From: Betaproteobacteria bacterium
GTDB lineage: Bacteria > Pseudomonadota > Gammaproteobacteria > Burkholderiales > Rhodocyclaceae
Length of the DNA: 64,000 nt
NCBI GenBank assembly: GCA_020621405.1
Contig: JAHRYN010000009.1
Location: 56,072-120,071 of the forward strand
Reading direction: 5' to 3'
The position numbers and the translations under genes are program-made. Below the pieces are notes generated by a model that saw only the letters and a list, made by a program, of their open reading frames with translations, was not told where the DNA came from and searched no databases. Shown here piece after piece: positions 37,686-46,712 of this stretch. The first letter of the stretch is position 1; every line of letters begins with the position of its first letter.

Positions 37686-37925
37686 AAAGGGCCCCCACGC
37701 TCACTTCGTTCGCTGCCCCCCAGGGGGGCTGCGCTCGCCCTGGGGGCGGCCCGGCGGGCGGCGCTTGGGCCCCCGCGCTCATTTCGTTCGCACAGGGCCG
37801 GCTTTGCACAGCCGGTCCGTTCAGCCGGCGCGGCGCATGCGCCGCGAAACCCCGTTGCATGAGGACCGGCCATGCACGAGCGGTCTGTTTGGCCGATGCA
37901 GTGCGCGGCTGATACGGGGCCTTCC
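37686..37925. repeat. Repeat-rich spacer between mreD and mrdA
   Basis: Two imperfect direct copies of a 25-base unit at 37689-37713 and 37767-37791 (23 of 25 identical; core CTCACTTCGTTCGC and CTCATTTCGTTCGC). Between them is a 15-base palindrome, GCCCCCCAGGGGGGC (37715-37729), and after them an 18-base perfect palindrome, CGCGGCGCATGCGCCGCG (37829-37846). The pattern is that of dispersed intergenic repeats of GC-rich betaproteobacteria. A short open frame starting at the mreD stop crosses it but has repeat-like composition. Confidence 0.7.
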
Positions 37926-37930
37926 AGCGC

Positions 37931-39820
37931 ATGACCGATCTGCACAGTCCGGAAACCCAGACACTCCGCTTTCGCCGCCGCGTGCTGTTCGCCGGCGCAC
38001 TGGTGCTGCTGGCGTTCACCGTGCTGCTGTCGCGCTTCGTCTGGCTGCAGGTGGTGATGCATGACTACTACCGAACCCGGGCTGAGGACAACCGCATCGC
38101 GCTGCTGCCGGTCACGCCGCACCGCGGTCTGATCATCGACCGCAACGGCGAGGTGCTGGCGCGCAATTACTCCGCCTACACGCTCGAGATACAGCCGTCG
38201 CGTGTCGCCGGGCTGGAGCACACGATAGACGAGCTGTCGCAGCTGATCACCATCGAGGGACGCGACCGCAAGCGCTTCCGCAAGCTGATGGAGGAATCGC
38301 GCAACTTCGATTCGCTGCCCATCCGCACCCGCCTGACCGACGAGGAAGTGGCGCGCTTCATCGCGCAGCGCTACCGCTTTCCGGGCGTGGAGGTGCGCGC
38401 CCGGCTGTTCCGCCAGTATCCGGACACCGAACTGGCGTCGCACGTGCTCGGCTACATGGGCCGGATCAACCGGCGCGACGCCGAACACATCGAAGAGTCG
38501 GGCTATGCCGACAACTACCGTGGTACCGACCACATCGGCAAGAGCGGCCTGGAACAGTTCTATGAGCAGGAACTGCACGGCGTGACCGGCTTCGAGCAGG
38601 TCGAAGTCACCGCCGCCGGCCGTGCGGTGCGCGTGCTGGCGCGCACGCCGCCGCAGCAGGGCAACAACCTGCGCCTGACGCTGGACGTCGGCCTGCAGCG
38701 TGTGGTCGAGGAAGCCTTTGGTGACCGGCGCGGCGCGCTGGTGGCCATCGAGCCGTCGACCGGCGGCGTGCTGGCGCTGGTCAGCAAGCCGACCTACGAC
38801 CCCAACCTGTTCGTCGACGGCATCGACAGCACGAACTGGGATGCACTGAACACCTCGATCGACCGCCCGCTGCTGAACCGCGCCATCTCCAGCGCCTATC
38901 CGCCGGGCTCGACCTTCAAACCCTTCATGGCGCTGGGCGCGCTGACCGCCGGCAAGCGCACGGCAGGGCAGACCATCGCCGATCCGGGCTTCTTCGATTT
39001 CGGCGGCCATCGCTTCCGCGACGACAAGAAGGGTGGCCATGGCAGCGTGGACATGCACAAGTCCATCGTCGTGTCGTGCGACACCTACTACTACCGGCTG
39101 GCCAGCGACTGGGGCATAGACGGCATCGCGAACTTCATGTCCCAGCTCGGTTTCGGCGCGCGCAGCGGCATCGACATCAACGGCGAATCAGCCGGCATCC
39201 TGCCTTCGCCCGAGTGGAAGAAGAAGCGCTTCAAGCGGCCGGACCAGCAGAAGTGGTACGCCGGTGAAACCGTGTCGGTCGGCATCGGTCAGGGCTACAA
39301 CTCCTACACGCTGCTGCAGCTGGCGCAGGCGACAGCGACCGTGGCCAACAACGGCGTCATGTTCCGCCCGCATCTGGTGAAGTACGTGGTCAATTCGCGT
39401 ACCGGCGCCGAGCGCATGGTCGAACCGGAGCCGATCCGCACGGTCGATCTGAAGCCGGAGCATCTGGAGATCATCAGGAGCGCGATGGTCGAAGTGAACA
39501 AGTCGGGCACGGGGGCCCGCGCCTTTGCCGGCGCGCCCTACGAGGCGGCCGGCAAAACCGGCACGGCGCAACTGTTCTCGCTCAAGGGCGCCGAATACAA
39601 GTCGGCGCACGTGAACGAGCGGCTGCGCGACCATGCGCTGTTCATCGCCTACGCGCCGTCCGACAAACCGACGATCGCGCTCGCGGTGCTGGTGGAGAAC
39701 GGCGGCTTCGGCGCCCAGGCGGCGGCGCCGATCGCGCGCCAGGTGTTCGACTACTATCTGCTGGGCAACAAGCCGGCTGGCCCTGCCCCGGAGGATGGCG
39801 ATGCAACTGACGTCGAATAG
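37931..39820 (+). CDS. mrdA: Penicillin-binding protein 2 (elongation transpeptidase)
   Basis: 629 residues. One N-terminal membrane helix (about 17-37), a pedestal/dimerisation region with HRGLIIDRNGEVLARNYSAY, and the transpeptidase domain: Ser327 in STFKPF (SxxK), SCDTYYY (SxN), Lys542 in KTGTAQ (KTG). It cross-links peptidoglycan during elongation with RodA. ATG follows the repeat spacer; no strong ribosome site is seen just upstream. Confidence 0.97.
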   Translation: MTDLHSPETQTLRFRRRVLFAGALVLLAFTVLLSRFVWLQVVMHDYYRTRAEDNRIALLPVTPHRGLIIDRNGEVLARNYSAYTLEIQPSRVAGLEHTIDELSQLITIEGRDRKRFRKLMEESRNFDSLPIRTRLTDEEVARFIAQRYRFPGVEVRARLFRQYPDTELASHVLGYMGRINRRDAEHIEESGYADNYRGTDHIGKSGLEQFYEQELHGVTGFEQVEVTAAGRAVRVLARTPPQQGNNLRLTLDVGLQRVVEEAFGDRRGALVAIEPSTGGVLALVSKPTYDPNLFVDGIDSTNWDALNTSIDRPLLNRAISSAYPPGSTFKPFMALGALTAGKRTAGQTIADPGFFDFGGHRFRDDKKGGHGSVDMHKSIVVSCDTYYYRLASDWGIDGIANFMSQLGFGARSGIDINGESAGILPSPEWKKKRFKRPDQQKWYAGETVSVGIGQGYNSYTLLQLAQATATVANNGVMFRPHLVKYVVNSRTGAERMVEPEPIRTVDLKPEHLEIIRSAMVEVNKSGTGARAFAGAPYEAAGKTGTAQLFSLKGAEYKSAHVNERLRDHALFIAYAPSDKPTIALAVLVENGGFGAQAAAPIARQVFDYYLLGNKPAGPAPEDGDATDVE

Positions 39821-40964
39821 GTGGGCGCGACTGCGCGAGCTGACCGGCCGCGTACTGTCGATGCTCGACGTGCCGCTGCTGCTGATCGCCGGTGTGCTGC
39901 TTGCGCTGGCCACGCTGGTGATGGCCAGCGCAACCGCCGACTTCGACTACCGCTTCGACGCGCATCTGGTGAATCTGGTGGTCGCCTTCGCGGTCATGCT
40001 GCTGGTGGCGCAGATCCCGCCGCTGCGGCTGATGCAGCTGGCACTGCCCTTCTACGTGCTGGGCGTGGCGCTGCTGATCGGCGTCGAGCTGTTCGGCGAA
40101 GTGTCCAAGGGCGCACAGCGCTGGCTGAACATCGGCTTCACGCGCATCCAGCCGTCGGAAATGCTGAAGATATCGGTGCCGCTGATGCTGGCCTGGTATT
40201 TTCACCGGCACGAATCGCAGCTGCGCGTGCGCGACTTCCTGGTCGCCGGTGTCATCCTGGCGATTCCGGTCGTGCTCATCTTCCACCAGCCGGACCTCGG
40301 TACCGCGGTGCTGGTGCTGGCCGCCGGCATGTTCGTCATCTTCTTCGCCGGCCTGTCGTGGAAGCTCATCATTCCGGTGCTGGCCGCCGGCCTGATCGCC
40401 GCCGGCACGCTGGCGATCAAGGGCGACGCGCTGTGCGCCGACGGCGTCGCCTGGCCCGGCCTGAAGGATTACCAGCGGCAGCGCGTGTGCACGCTGCTCG
40501 ATCCGACGCTGGACCCGCGCGGCAGCGGCTTCCACATCATCCAGTCGAGCATCGCCATCGGTTCCGGTGGTGTGCTGGGCAAGGGCTGGAAGGAAGGCAC
40601 GCAGACCCACCTCGAATTCGTGCCCGAGCGCCACACCGACTTCATCTTCGCCGTGATGGCCGAGGAATTCGGCCTGCTCGGCTGCACCGTGCTGCTCGTG
40701 CTCTACAGTGCGCTGATCGGTCGCGGACTGATGATCGCGGCCGGAGCGCCACTGCTGTTCTCGCGCCTGCTGGCGGGCGCCATTTCCCTGTCCTACTTCA
40801 CCTATGCCTTCGTCAACATGGGCATGGTGACCGGCGTGCTGCCGGTGGTCGGCGTGCCGCTGCCCTTCGTCAGTTATGGTGGCACGGCGCTGGTCACGCT
40901 GTGCACCGGCCTCGGCCTGCTGATGTCCATCCAGGCGCACCGGCGCCGGCGGCGGGAGCGCTGA
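39801..40964 (+). CDS. mrdB: RodA (SEDS glycosyltransferase)
   Basis: 387 residues from ATG 39801, preferred because GGAGG (39790-39794) is six bases upstream; ATG 39795 abuts that site. About ten membrane helices with SEDS motifs: KGAQRWLNIGFTRIQPSE, HQPDLGTAVL, FVPERHTDFIFAVMAEEFGL and the C-terminal PFVSYGGTALV. It polymerises glycan strands with PBP2. It overlaps the mrdA end by 20 bases. Confidence 0.97.
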   Translation: MQLTSNRWARLRELTGRVLSMLDVPLLLIAGVLLALATLVMASATADFDYRFDAHLVNLVVAFAVMLLVAQIPPLRLMQLALPFYVLGVALLIGVELFGEVSKGAQRWLNIGFTRIQPSEMLKISVPLMLAWYFHRHESQLRVRDFLVAGVILAIPVVLIFHQPDLGTAVLVLAAGMFVIFFAGLSWKLIIPVLAAGLIAAGTLAIKGDALCADGVAWPGLKDYQRQRVCTLLDPTLDPRGSGFHIIQSSIAIGSGGVLGKGWKEGTQTHLEFVPERHTDFIFAVMAEEFGLLGCTVLLVLYSALIGRGLMIAAGAPLLFSRLLAGAISLSYFTYAFVNMGMVTGVLPVVGVPLPFVSYGGTALVTLCTGLGLLMSIQAHRRRRRER

Positions 40965-40966
40965 AA

Positions 40967-41959
40967 ATGCTGGCGCGCCTGCTGTTGCTGCCTGCGGTGC
41001 TGCTTCTGCTGGCCGGCTGTGCCAGTACGCCGGCGCCCGGGCCCGCGCCGGTCGCCGTCGAACCGGCGCGTCCGGCAGCCGTCCCGGCGAAGCCCGCGGC
41101 GGCAGGTACTGTGCCGAAGGGCGGCGGCTACTATCTCGACGACGGTCCGGGCGACAACCCGCCGGACGAGGCGGCGCTGGCCGCCATCCCCGATGCGACG
41201 CCGCGTGAAGAACCGATGCACCGCTTCGCCAACCGGCCGTACAGCGCGCTCGGCATGCAGTTCGTGCCGATGACCGAACCCGGCCCGTTCCGCCAGCGTG
41301 GCCGCGGCAGCTGGTACGGCCGCAAGTTCCATGGCCAGAAGACGTCCAGCGGCGAAACCTACGACATGTACGGCATGACCGCAGCGCATGCGACGCTGCC
41401 CATTCCCAGCTATGTGCGCGTGACCAATCCGGGCAACGGCCGCTCGGTGGTGGTGCGCGTCAACGACCGTGGTCCGTTCAAGCCGGGCCGGGTGATCGAC
41501 CTGTCGTGGACGGCGGCCGCCAAGCTCGGCTACGCCGCACAGGGCAGCACCGACGTCGAGGTCGAAGCGGTCTTCGCGCCGGGCAGTCCGGCCGACCTGC
41601 TGGCCAGGCGCGCCGCCGGACAGCCGGTGATCGATCGACCCGTACCCCCGCCGACGCCTGCCGCCCCGACTCCGCCGGTGCCACAGGATGATGTGGTGGC
41701 GACGCTGGCTGCAGGAACGGCGGCGACCGGCAGCCACTGGCTGCAGCTTGGTGCCTTCAGCGCGCTCGACAACGCGCAGGCACTGTCGCGTCGTGCCGCC
41801 GAGGCACTGACCGGGCTGACCGGGCAGGTGTCGGTGTCGAGCGACGGTGCCCGTCACCGCGTTCAGGCCGGCCCGTTCGCCAGCCGCGATGCCGCGCAGA
41901 GCGCGGCACGCACGCTGCGTGAACGGCTCGGGCTGGAGGCCCTGCTGATTTCCCGCTGA
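40967..41959 (+). CDS. rlpA: RlpA-like lytic transglycosylase lipoprotein with SPOR domain
   Basis: 330 residues from ATG 40967, two bases after the mrdB stop. Lipobox LLAGC (Cys about 18), Pro/Ala-rich linker, double-psi beta-barrel domain (about 105-200) with GRGSWYGRKFHGQKTSSGE, MTAAHATLP and RVNDRGPF, then a Pro-rich linker and SPOR domain (about 250-330, WLQLGAFSALDNA). RlpA cleaves naked glycan strands at division sites in Pseudomonas; SPOR binds such strands. Confidence 0.95.
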   Translation: MLARLLLLPAVLLLLAGCASTPAPGPAPVAVEPARPAAVPAKPAAAGTVPKGGGYYLDDGPGDNPPDEAALAAIPDATPREEPMHRFANRPYSALGMQFVPMTEPGPFRQRGRGSWYGRKFHGQKTSSGETYDMYGMTAAHATLPIPSYVRVTNPGNGRSVVVRVNDRGPFKPGRVIDLSWTAAAKLGYAAQGSTDVEVEAVFAPGSPADLLARRAAGQPVIDRPVPPPTPAAPTPPVPQDDVVATLAAGTAATGSHWLQLGAFSALDNAQALSRRAAEALTGLTGQVSVSSDGARHRVQAGPFASRDAAQSAARTLRERLGLEALLISR

Positions 41960-41966
41960 AGCGTCT

Positions 41967-41994
41967 GCAACGGCCGGCTCTGACCGGCAGTTGC
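41967..41994. terminator. Hairpin between convergent rlpA and PII-like gene
   Basis: GCAAC-G-GCCGG (41967-41977) pairs with CCGGC-A-GTTGC (41984-41994), with one G-A mismatch and a six-base loop. It sits just after the rlpA stop and before the end of the opposing gene. No T run follows on either strand, so the terminator call rests on position and stem only. Confidence 0.45.
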
Positions 41995-42001
41995 CTGCCC
42001 C

Positions 42002-42340
42002 TCACCCCTGCGGCGACCCGACCGTGGTCTTGTTGATGAACACCGCGCGGTCCACCGGCACCACCCACAGCAGGCCGTCGCCGGTCTGGCCGGTGCAGGC
42101 GATGCTGACGATGCGGCGGACGATCTCGTCCACCTTGTCGTCGGGTGTGATGATTTCGATGCGCACCTTGGCCGAGTAGTCGGTCAGCTCTTCCCGGATG
42201 TTGTGCGGCGCGTGTTCGCTCGGTGCGCCGAAGCCCTCGACCTTGCTGACCGTCATGCCCGGAAAGCCGGGCATTTCGCGCAGCGCGGCGCGCAGCCGGG
42301 GCAGCTTGTTCGGGCGGATGATGGCGCGTATTTCCTTCAT
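42002..42340 (-). CDS. PII-like signalling protein linked to metal efflux
   Basis: 112 residues with the PII fold: MKEIRAIIRPNKLPRLRAAL at the start, a T-loop region with one Tyr (EELTDYSAKVRIEII), and the B-loop-like TGQTGDGLLWVVPVD. Classical GlnB/GlnK T-loop sequence around the uridylylated Tyr is not conserved, so this is a PII paralogue. Its place after the RND pump genes (27 bases from the pump stop) suggests it senses or modulates the efflux system, as seen for PII-like proteins with other transporters. Confidence 0.82.
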   Translation of the reverse strand: MKEIRAIIRPNKLPRLRAALREMPGFPGMTVSKVEGFGAPSEHAPHNIREELTDYSAKVRIEIITPDDKVDEIVRRIVSIACTGQTGDGLLWVVPVDRAVFINKTTVGSPQG

Positions 42341-42367
42341 GTCGTCTCTCCTCGATCCGGGGCCGGA

Positions 42368-45300
42368 TCAGGCTTCGAAAGGTTTGTCGTCGAACCAGGT
42401 GTACAGCGCCGGTACCACGACCAGCGTCAGCAAGGTGCAGGTGATCAGTCCGCCGATCACCACGATCGCGAGCGGGCGCTGCACCTCCGAGCCGGGTCCG
42501 GTCGCGAACAGGAAGGGCACCAGACCGAGCATGGCCACCGTGGCCGTCATCATGACCGGCCTGAAGCGCATGCGCGCGCCATGTACCACTGCCTGCATCA
42601 GTTCCATGCCCTCGTTGCGCAGGTTGCGGATGTAGGACACCAGCACCACGCCGTTCAGCGTCGCGATGCCCCACAGCGCGATGAAGCCGACCGAAGCCGG
42701 TACCGACAGGTATTCGCCGCTGACGAACAGCCCGATCACGCCGCCGATCGACGCGAACGGCAGCACCGTGATGATCAGCGCGGCAAAGCGCAGCGAGCCG
42801 AACAGCAGGAACAGCAGGAAGAAGATGGCGCCGACCGTGATCGGCACGATGATCGACAGATGCCCGAGCGCGCGCTCCATGTTCTGGAACTGGCCGCCCC
42901 ACTCGAAGTAGTAGCCTTCGGGCAGCCGCACCTGCTGGCCGACCTTCTGCTGCAGTTCGGCGACGAAGCCGCCGAGGTCGCGGTCCTTCACGTTGACCCC
43001 GATCACGATGCGCCGCTTGCCGGTCTCGCGCGAGATCTGCGCCGGGCCGTCGCGCACGTCTATCGTGGCCAGACTGGACAGCGGCACCTGCACGCCCTCG
43101 GCGGTGGTCACCAGCATGTTGCGGATGGCCTCGATGTCGTTGCGGAAGCGCTCCGGCAGGCGCACCACCGCGGTGAAGCGGCGCTCGCCCTCGAATACGT
43201 CGGTGACTTCTCGGCCGGCGATCGCCGCCTCGATCAGGTCGTTCACGTCGGCCACGTTCAGACCGTGGCGGGCGATTGCCGGGCGGTCGATCTCTATCGT
43301 CAGGTACTGCTGGCCGGTCACCCGCTCGATCTTGATTTCCTGTGCGCCCGGCACGCTGCGCGCAACACGTGCGATCTCGTTCGCCTTGTCGCGCAGCAGA
43401 TCGAGGTCGTAGCCGAATATCTTGACCGCGACGTCGGCGCGCACGCCGGTCACCATTTCGTCCACCCGGTCGGAAATCGGCTGCGCCATCACGATGTTCA
43501 CGCCCGGCAGCGCCTTCAGCTTGTCGCGTATCGCGTCCTGGATGTCTTCCTGCGTCCAGCCGTCGGGCCATTCGCTGCGTGGCTTCAGCGAAACGATGGG
43601 CGTGGATTCGTTCTGCGACTGCGGATCGGCCGGCGACTCGCCGCGGCCGACGCCGGACACCGCCGACTTCACGCCGGGCACGGTCATGACCAGCCGCATC
43701 GCCTCGCGCTCCATGCGTATGGATTCCTCCAGCGAAATGTTGGGCACGCGGTCCATCGCCGGCACCACCGACCCTTCCTTCATTTCCGGAATGAAGGCGG
43801 TGCCGAGGAAGGGCAGCAGGCCGAGCGCGGCGACGAAGGCGAGCACGGCGATCGACACCGTCTTGCGGCTGTTGGCGACCGCCCACTCCAGCATCGGCAC
43901 ATAGGGCTTCTTCAGCAGCGCGATCAGCCGGGTGTCGTGATCGGCGCCACCCTTGAGCAGATAGCTCGACAGTACCGGCGTCAGCGTCAGCGACAGCACC
44001 AGTGACACGGCCAGCGCGATGGCGATGGTGTAAGCCATCGGCGCGAACATCTTGCCCTCCATGCCCTGCAGCGTCATCAGCGGCAGGAATACCAGAATGA
44101 TGATGCCGATGCCGAAGATGACCGGCGTCGCGACTTCCATCACCGCCGACAGGATGACGCGCACGCGGCTTTCGCCTTCCTCGGCATGCCCGAGCCGCTC
44201 GTAGGCGTTCTCGACCACCACCACCGAGCCGTCGACCATCAGGCCGATGGCGATGGCCAGCCCGCCGAGCGACATCAGGTTGGCCGACAGCCCGACCTGG
44301 TTCATCACCACGAAGGTGACCAGTGGCGTCACCACCAGCGTGGCGATCACGATGGCGCTCGAGCGCAGGTCGCCGAGGAACAGGTAGAGCACGATGACGA
44401 CGAAGATGACGCCTTCGATCAGCACCTTGATCACGGTATGCAGCGCCGCGTCGACCAGTTCGCTGCGGTCGTAGTAGGGCTCGATCTTCAGCCCGTCGGG
44501 CAGCATGTTGTCGCGGTTGATCTGCTCCACCTTGGTCTTGATGTCGGACACAACGGCTTTGGCATTGCCGCCGGCCATCATCATGACGATGCCGCCGACC
44601 GCCTCGGTGCTGCCGTTCTTCACCAGTGCGCCGACCCGCACCGCATGCCCGAAGCCGACCTCGGCGACGTCGCGGATATAGACCGGCGTGCCGGCCGCCT
44701 CCTTCACCACGATCAGCCGGATGTCATCCAGGCTGCGGATCAGGCCGACGCCGCGGATCAGGTACTGCTCGGCGTTCTGCGGCAGCACGCCGCCGCCGGC
44801 GTTGGCGTTGTTGCGCGCCAGCGCCTCGTACACATCCTTGATCGTCAGGTGGTAGTGGCGCAGCCGGTCCGGATTGACCAGCACCTTGTACTGCTTGACG
44901 TAACCGCCCTGCGAGTTGATTTCGGCGACGCCCGGCGTCGAGCGCAGCAGCGGCCGCACCACCCAGTCCTGCACGACGCGCCGCTGCGTCAGCTCGTCCT
45001 GCGTCAGTTCGCGCTCGCCGTCGTCCGGCCGGGCCAGCGTGTACTGGTATACCTCGCCCAGACCGGTGGATACCGGACCGAGCACCGGCACCACGCCCGC
45101 GGGCATGCGGTCGCGCACTTCGAGCAGGCGTTCCATCACCAGCTGGCGCGCGAAATAGACATCGGTCTGTTCGGTGAATACCAGCGTGATCAGCGACAGA
45201 CCAGGCTTGTTCAGCGAGCGCATCTCGATCAGGCCGGGCAGGCCGGTCATGCCGATTTCCAGCGGTACGGTGACGAAGCGCTCGACTTCCTCCGGCGAGC

Positions 45301-45466
45301 GGCCGGACACGTCGGTGGCGATCTGCACCTGCACATTGGTCACGTCGGGGAAGGCGTCCACCGACAGCTTGCGCGCCGCGTCCAGCCCGAAGGCCAGCAG
45401 GCACAGCGCGACGACGACGATCACGAGGCGCTGTTTCAGCGCCCCGCGCACGAGGGCTTCTATCAT
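42368..45466 (-). CDS. Heavy-metal efflux RND pump (CzcA/CusA family)
   Basis: 1032 residues, a full HME-RND transporter with twelve membrane helices and two large periplasmic loops. The start is MIEALVRGALKQRLVIVVVA and the fourth helix carries IGLMVDGSVVVVENAYERL, the heavy-metal RND signature in a variant with DGS. The variant does not by itself decide the metal. It exports cations from the periplasm using proton flow, with the adaptor and TolC-type channel encoded upstream on the same strand. Confidence 0.94.
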   Translation of the reverse strand: MIEALVRGALKQRLVIVVVALCLLAFGLDAARKLSVDAFPDVTNVQVQIATDVSGRSPEEVERFVTVPLEIGMTGLPGLIEMRSLNKPGLSLITLVFTEQTDVYFARQLVMERLLEVRDRMPAGVVPVLGPVSTGLGEVYQYTLARPDDGERELTQDELTQRRVVQDWVVRPLLRSTPGVAEINSQGGYVKQYKVLVNPDRLRHYHLTIKDVYEALARNNANAGGGVLPQNAEQYLIRGVGLIRSLDDIRLIVVKEAAGTPVYIRDVAEVGFGHAVRVGALVKNGSTEAVGGIVMMMAGGNAKAVVSDIKTKVEQINRDNMLPDGLKIEPYYDRSELVDAALHTVIKVLIEGVIFVVIVLYLFLGDLRSSAIVIATLVVTPLVTFVVMNQVGLSANLMSLGGLAIAIGLMVDGSVVVVENAYERLGHAEEGESRVRVILSAVMEVATPVIFGIGIIILVFLPLMTLQGMEGKMFAPMAYTIAIALAVSLVLSLTLTPVLSSYLLKGGADHDTRLIALLKKPYVPMLEWAVANSRKTVSIAVLAFVAALGLLPFLGTAFIPEMKEGSVVPAMDRVPNISLEESIRMEREAMRLVMTVPGVKSAVSGVGRGESPADPQSQNESTPIVSLKPRSEWPDGWTQEDIQDAIRDKLKALPGVNIVMAQPISDRVDEMVTGVRADVAVKIFGYDLDLLRDKANEIARVARSVPGAQEIKIERVTGQQYLTIEIDRPAIARHGLNVADVNDLIEAAIAGREVTDVFEGERRFTAVVRLPERFRNDIEAIRNMLVTTAEGVQVPLSSLATIDVRDGPAQISRETGKRRIVIGVNVKDRDLGGFVAELQQKVGQQVRLPEGYYFEWGGQFQNMERALGHLSIIVPITVGAIFFLLFLLFGSLRFAALIITVLPFASIGGVIGLFVSGEYLSVPASVGFIALWGIATLNGVVLVSYIRNLRNEGMELMQAVVHGARMRFRPVMMTATVAMLGLVPFLFATGPGSEVQRPLAIVVIGGLITCTLLTLVVVPALYTWFDDKPFEA

Positions 45467-45512
45467 GGCTTGTCCAGTCGGGTCGGGTTCGGAGCGGGGC
45501 CGGCTTCGATGC

Positions 45513-46664
45513 TCATTCCAGTTCCTTGCGCTTGCGTTCGTTGTTCAGGTGGAACGCGCCTTCGGTGACGATGCGCGTGCCTTCGGCCACGCCGCCGGTG
45601 ACCGGCCGGACGCTGCCGATGGCCGCGCCCAGCCTGACTTCGGTCAGCCGGTATTCGGATGGCGCGGTTTCGATGAACACATAGTCCTTGTTGTCCTCGC
45701 GCACCACGGCGCTTCCGGGCACCACCAGGCGCGGCGTCGGACGCGCCTCGATCAGCACGGTGGCCAGCATGGCCGGCTTGAGCCGGCGGTCGGCGTTGTC
45801 CAGTTCGCTGCGCACGGTCACCGTGCGGGTGACCGGGTTGACGGTGTCCGATATGAAGATGAGCTTGGCGGTCAGGCGCTGCGCCAGCGCCGGGATGTCG
45901 ACCAGTACGTTCTGCCCCGGGCGCACCAGCGCCGCCTGCTGCTCGGGCACTTCGGCCACGACCCAGACGCGCGACAGATCGGCCACCGAAAACATGACTT
46001 CGCTCGGCTGCACGACCTGGCCCTGCGTGACGCGCCGTTCGACCACCGTGCCGGCCATGGTGGCGACCACCGGCGACATCGAATTGATGGCGCCGGTGCC
46101 GGACAGCTTGTCCAGCGCCTTCGGCGACACGCCGAGCACGCGCAGCTGGTCGGCCGCGGCGCGCTGCTCGGCGCGCGAGATCGCCAGCTCGCTTTCGCGC
46201 CGCTGCAGCTCGGCGCTGCCGATCACGTCGGCGGCGAACAGCTGCTGCGCGCGCTCGACATTGCGTTCGTTCAGCTGCGCCTGCGCGCGTGCCTTCATCC
46301 AGGCGAGCTGGGCGGCACCGAGTTCGGTACTGTTGAGTACCGCCAGGGTCTGGCCGACGCTGACCTGCTGGCCGAGCGTGGCCTGCAGTTCGGTGACCCG
46401 GCCGGTCACCGTGGCGCCGATGCGCGTGATGCGCTGTTCGTCGAAGTCGACCTGGCCAGCCACGCGCAAGGTGTCGGACAGCTCGGCGATGCCGACCGGT
46501 CCGGTCCTGACGATGTTGCCGAGATTGTCGCCGGCGCGCACGACTGCCGGGTCGACCGCGGCCGCAGCGGCGGCCGGTGCCTTTTCGGGCTCGCTGCAGG
46601 CCGGGAGCAGCAGGGTGGCGCCTAGCAGGCCGGCGCACAGCAGCGGAAGGGAGGGGAAATTCAT
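45513..46664 (-). CDS. Periplasmic adaptor (membrane-fusion) subunit of the RND efflux system
   Basis: 383 residues. Lipobox-like LLPACSE near residue 21, so a lipoprotein or signal-anchored. Typical adaptor layout: beta-barrel/lipoyl half-motifs (IGATVTGRVTELQATLGQQV and MAGTVVERRVTQGQVV), a helical hairpin of about 100 residues between them, then barrel and proximal domains. CzcB/CusB-type without the His-rich extension. It lies between the outer-membrane channel and pump genes. Confidence 0.92.
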   Translation of the reverse strand: MNFPSLPLLCAGLLGATLLLPACSEPEKAPAAAAAAVDPAVVRAGDNLGNIVRTGPVGIAELSDTLRVAGQVDFDEQRITRIGATVTGRVTELQATLGQQVSVGQTLAVLNSTELGAAQLAWMKARAQAQLNERNVERAQQLFAADVIGSAELQRRESELAISRAEQRAAADQLRVLGVSPKALDKLSGTGAINSMSPVVATMAGTVVERRVTQGQVVQPSEVMFSVADLSRVWVVAEVPEQQAALVRPGQNVLVDIPALAQRLTAKLIFISDTVNPVTRTVTVRSELDNADRRLKPAMLATVLIEARPTPRLVVPGSAVVREDNKDYVFIETAPSEYRLTEVRLGAAIGSVRPVTGGVAEGTRIVTEGAFHLNNERKRKELE

Positions 46665-46712
46665 GATCGGGTTCCGGGCTGGAATATGAATAGGTAGGTT
46701 CGCCGGCGGCGC

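Noticed and set aside
37682..37912. 76-codon frame starting at the mreD stop (ATGA overlap)
   Set aside because: It crosses the direct repeats and palindromes of the spacer; its composition follows the repeats, and no family sequence is seen.
41757..43886. 709-codon frame in another frame of the RND pump gene
   Set aside because: Arg/Gly/Ala-rich shadow; the real pump runs 42368-45466 with full family sequence.
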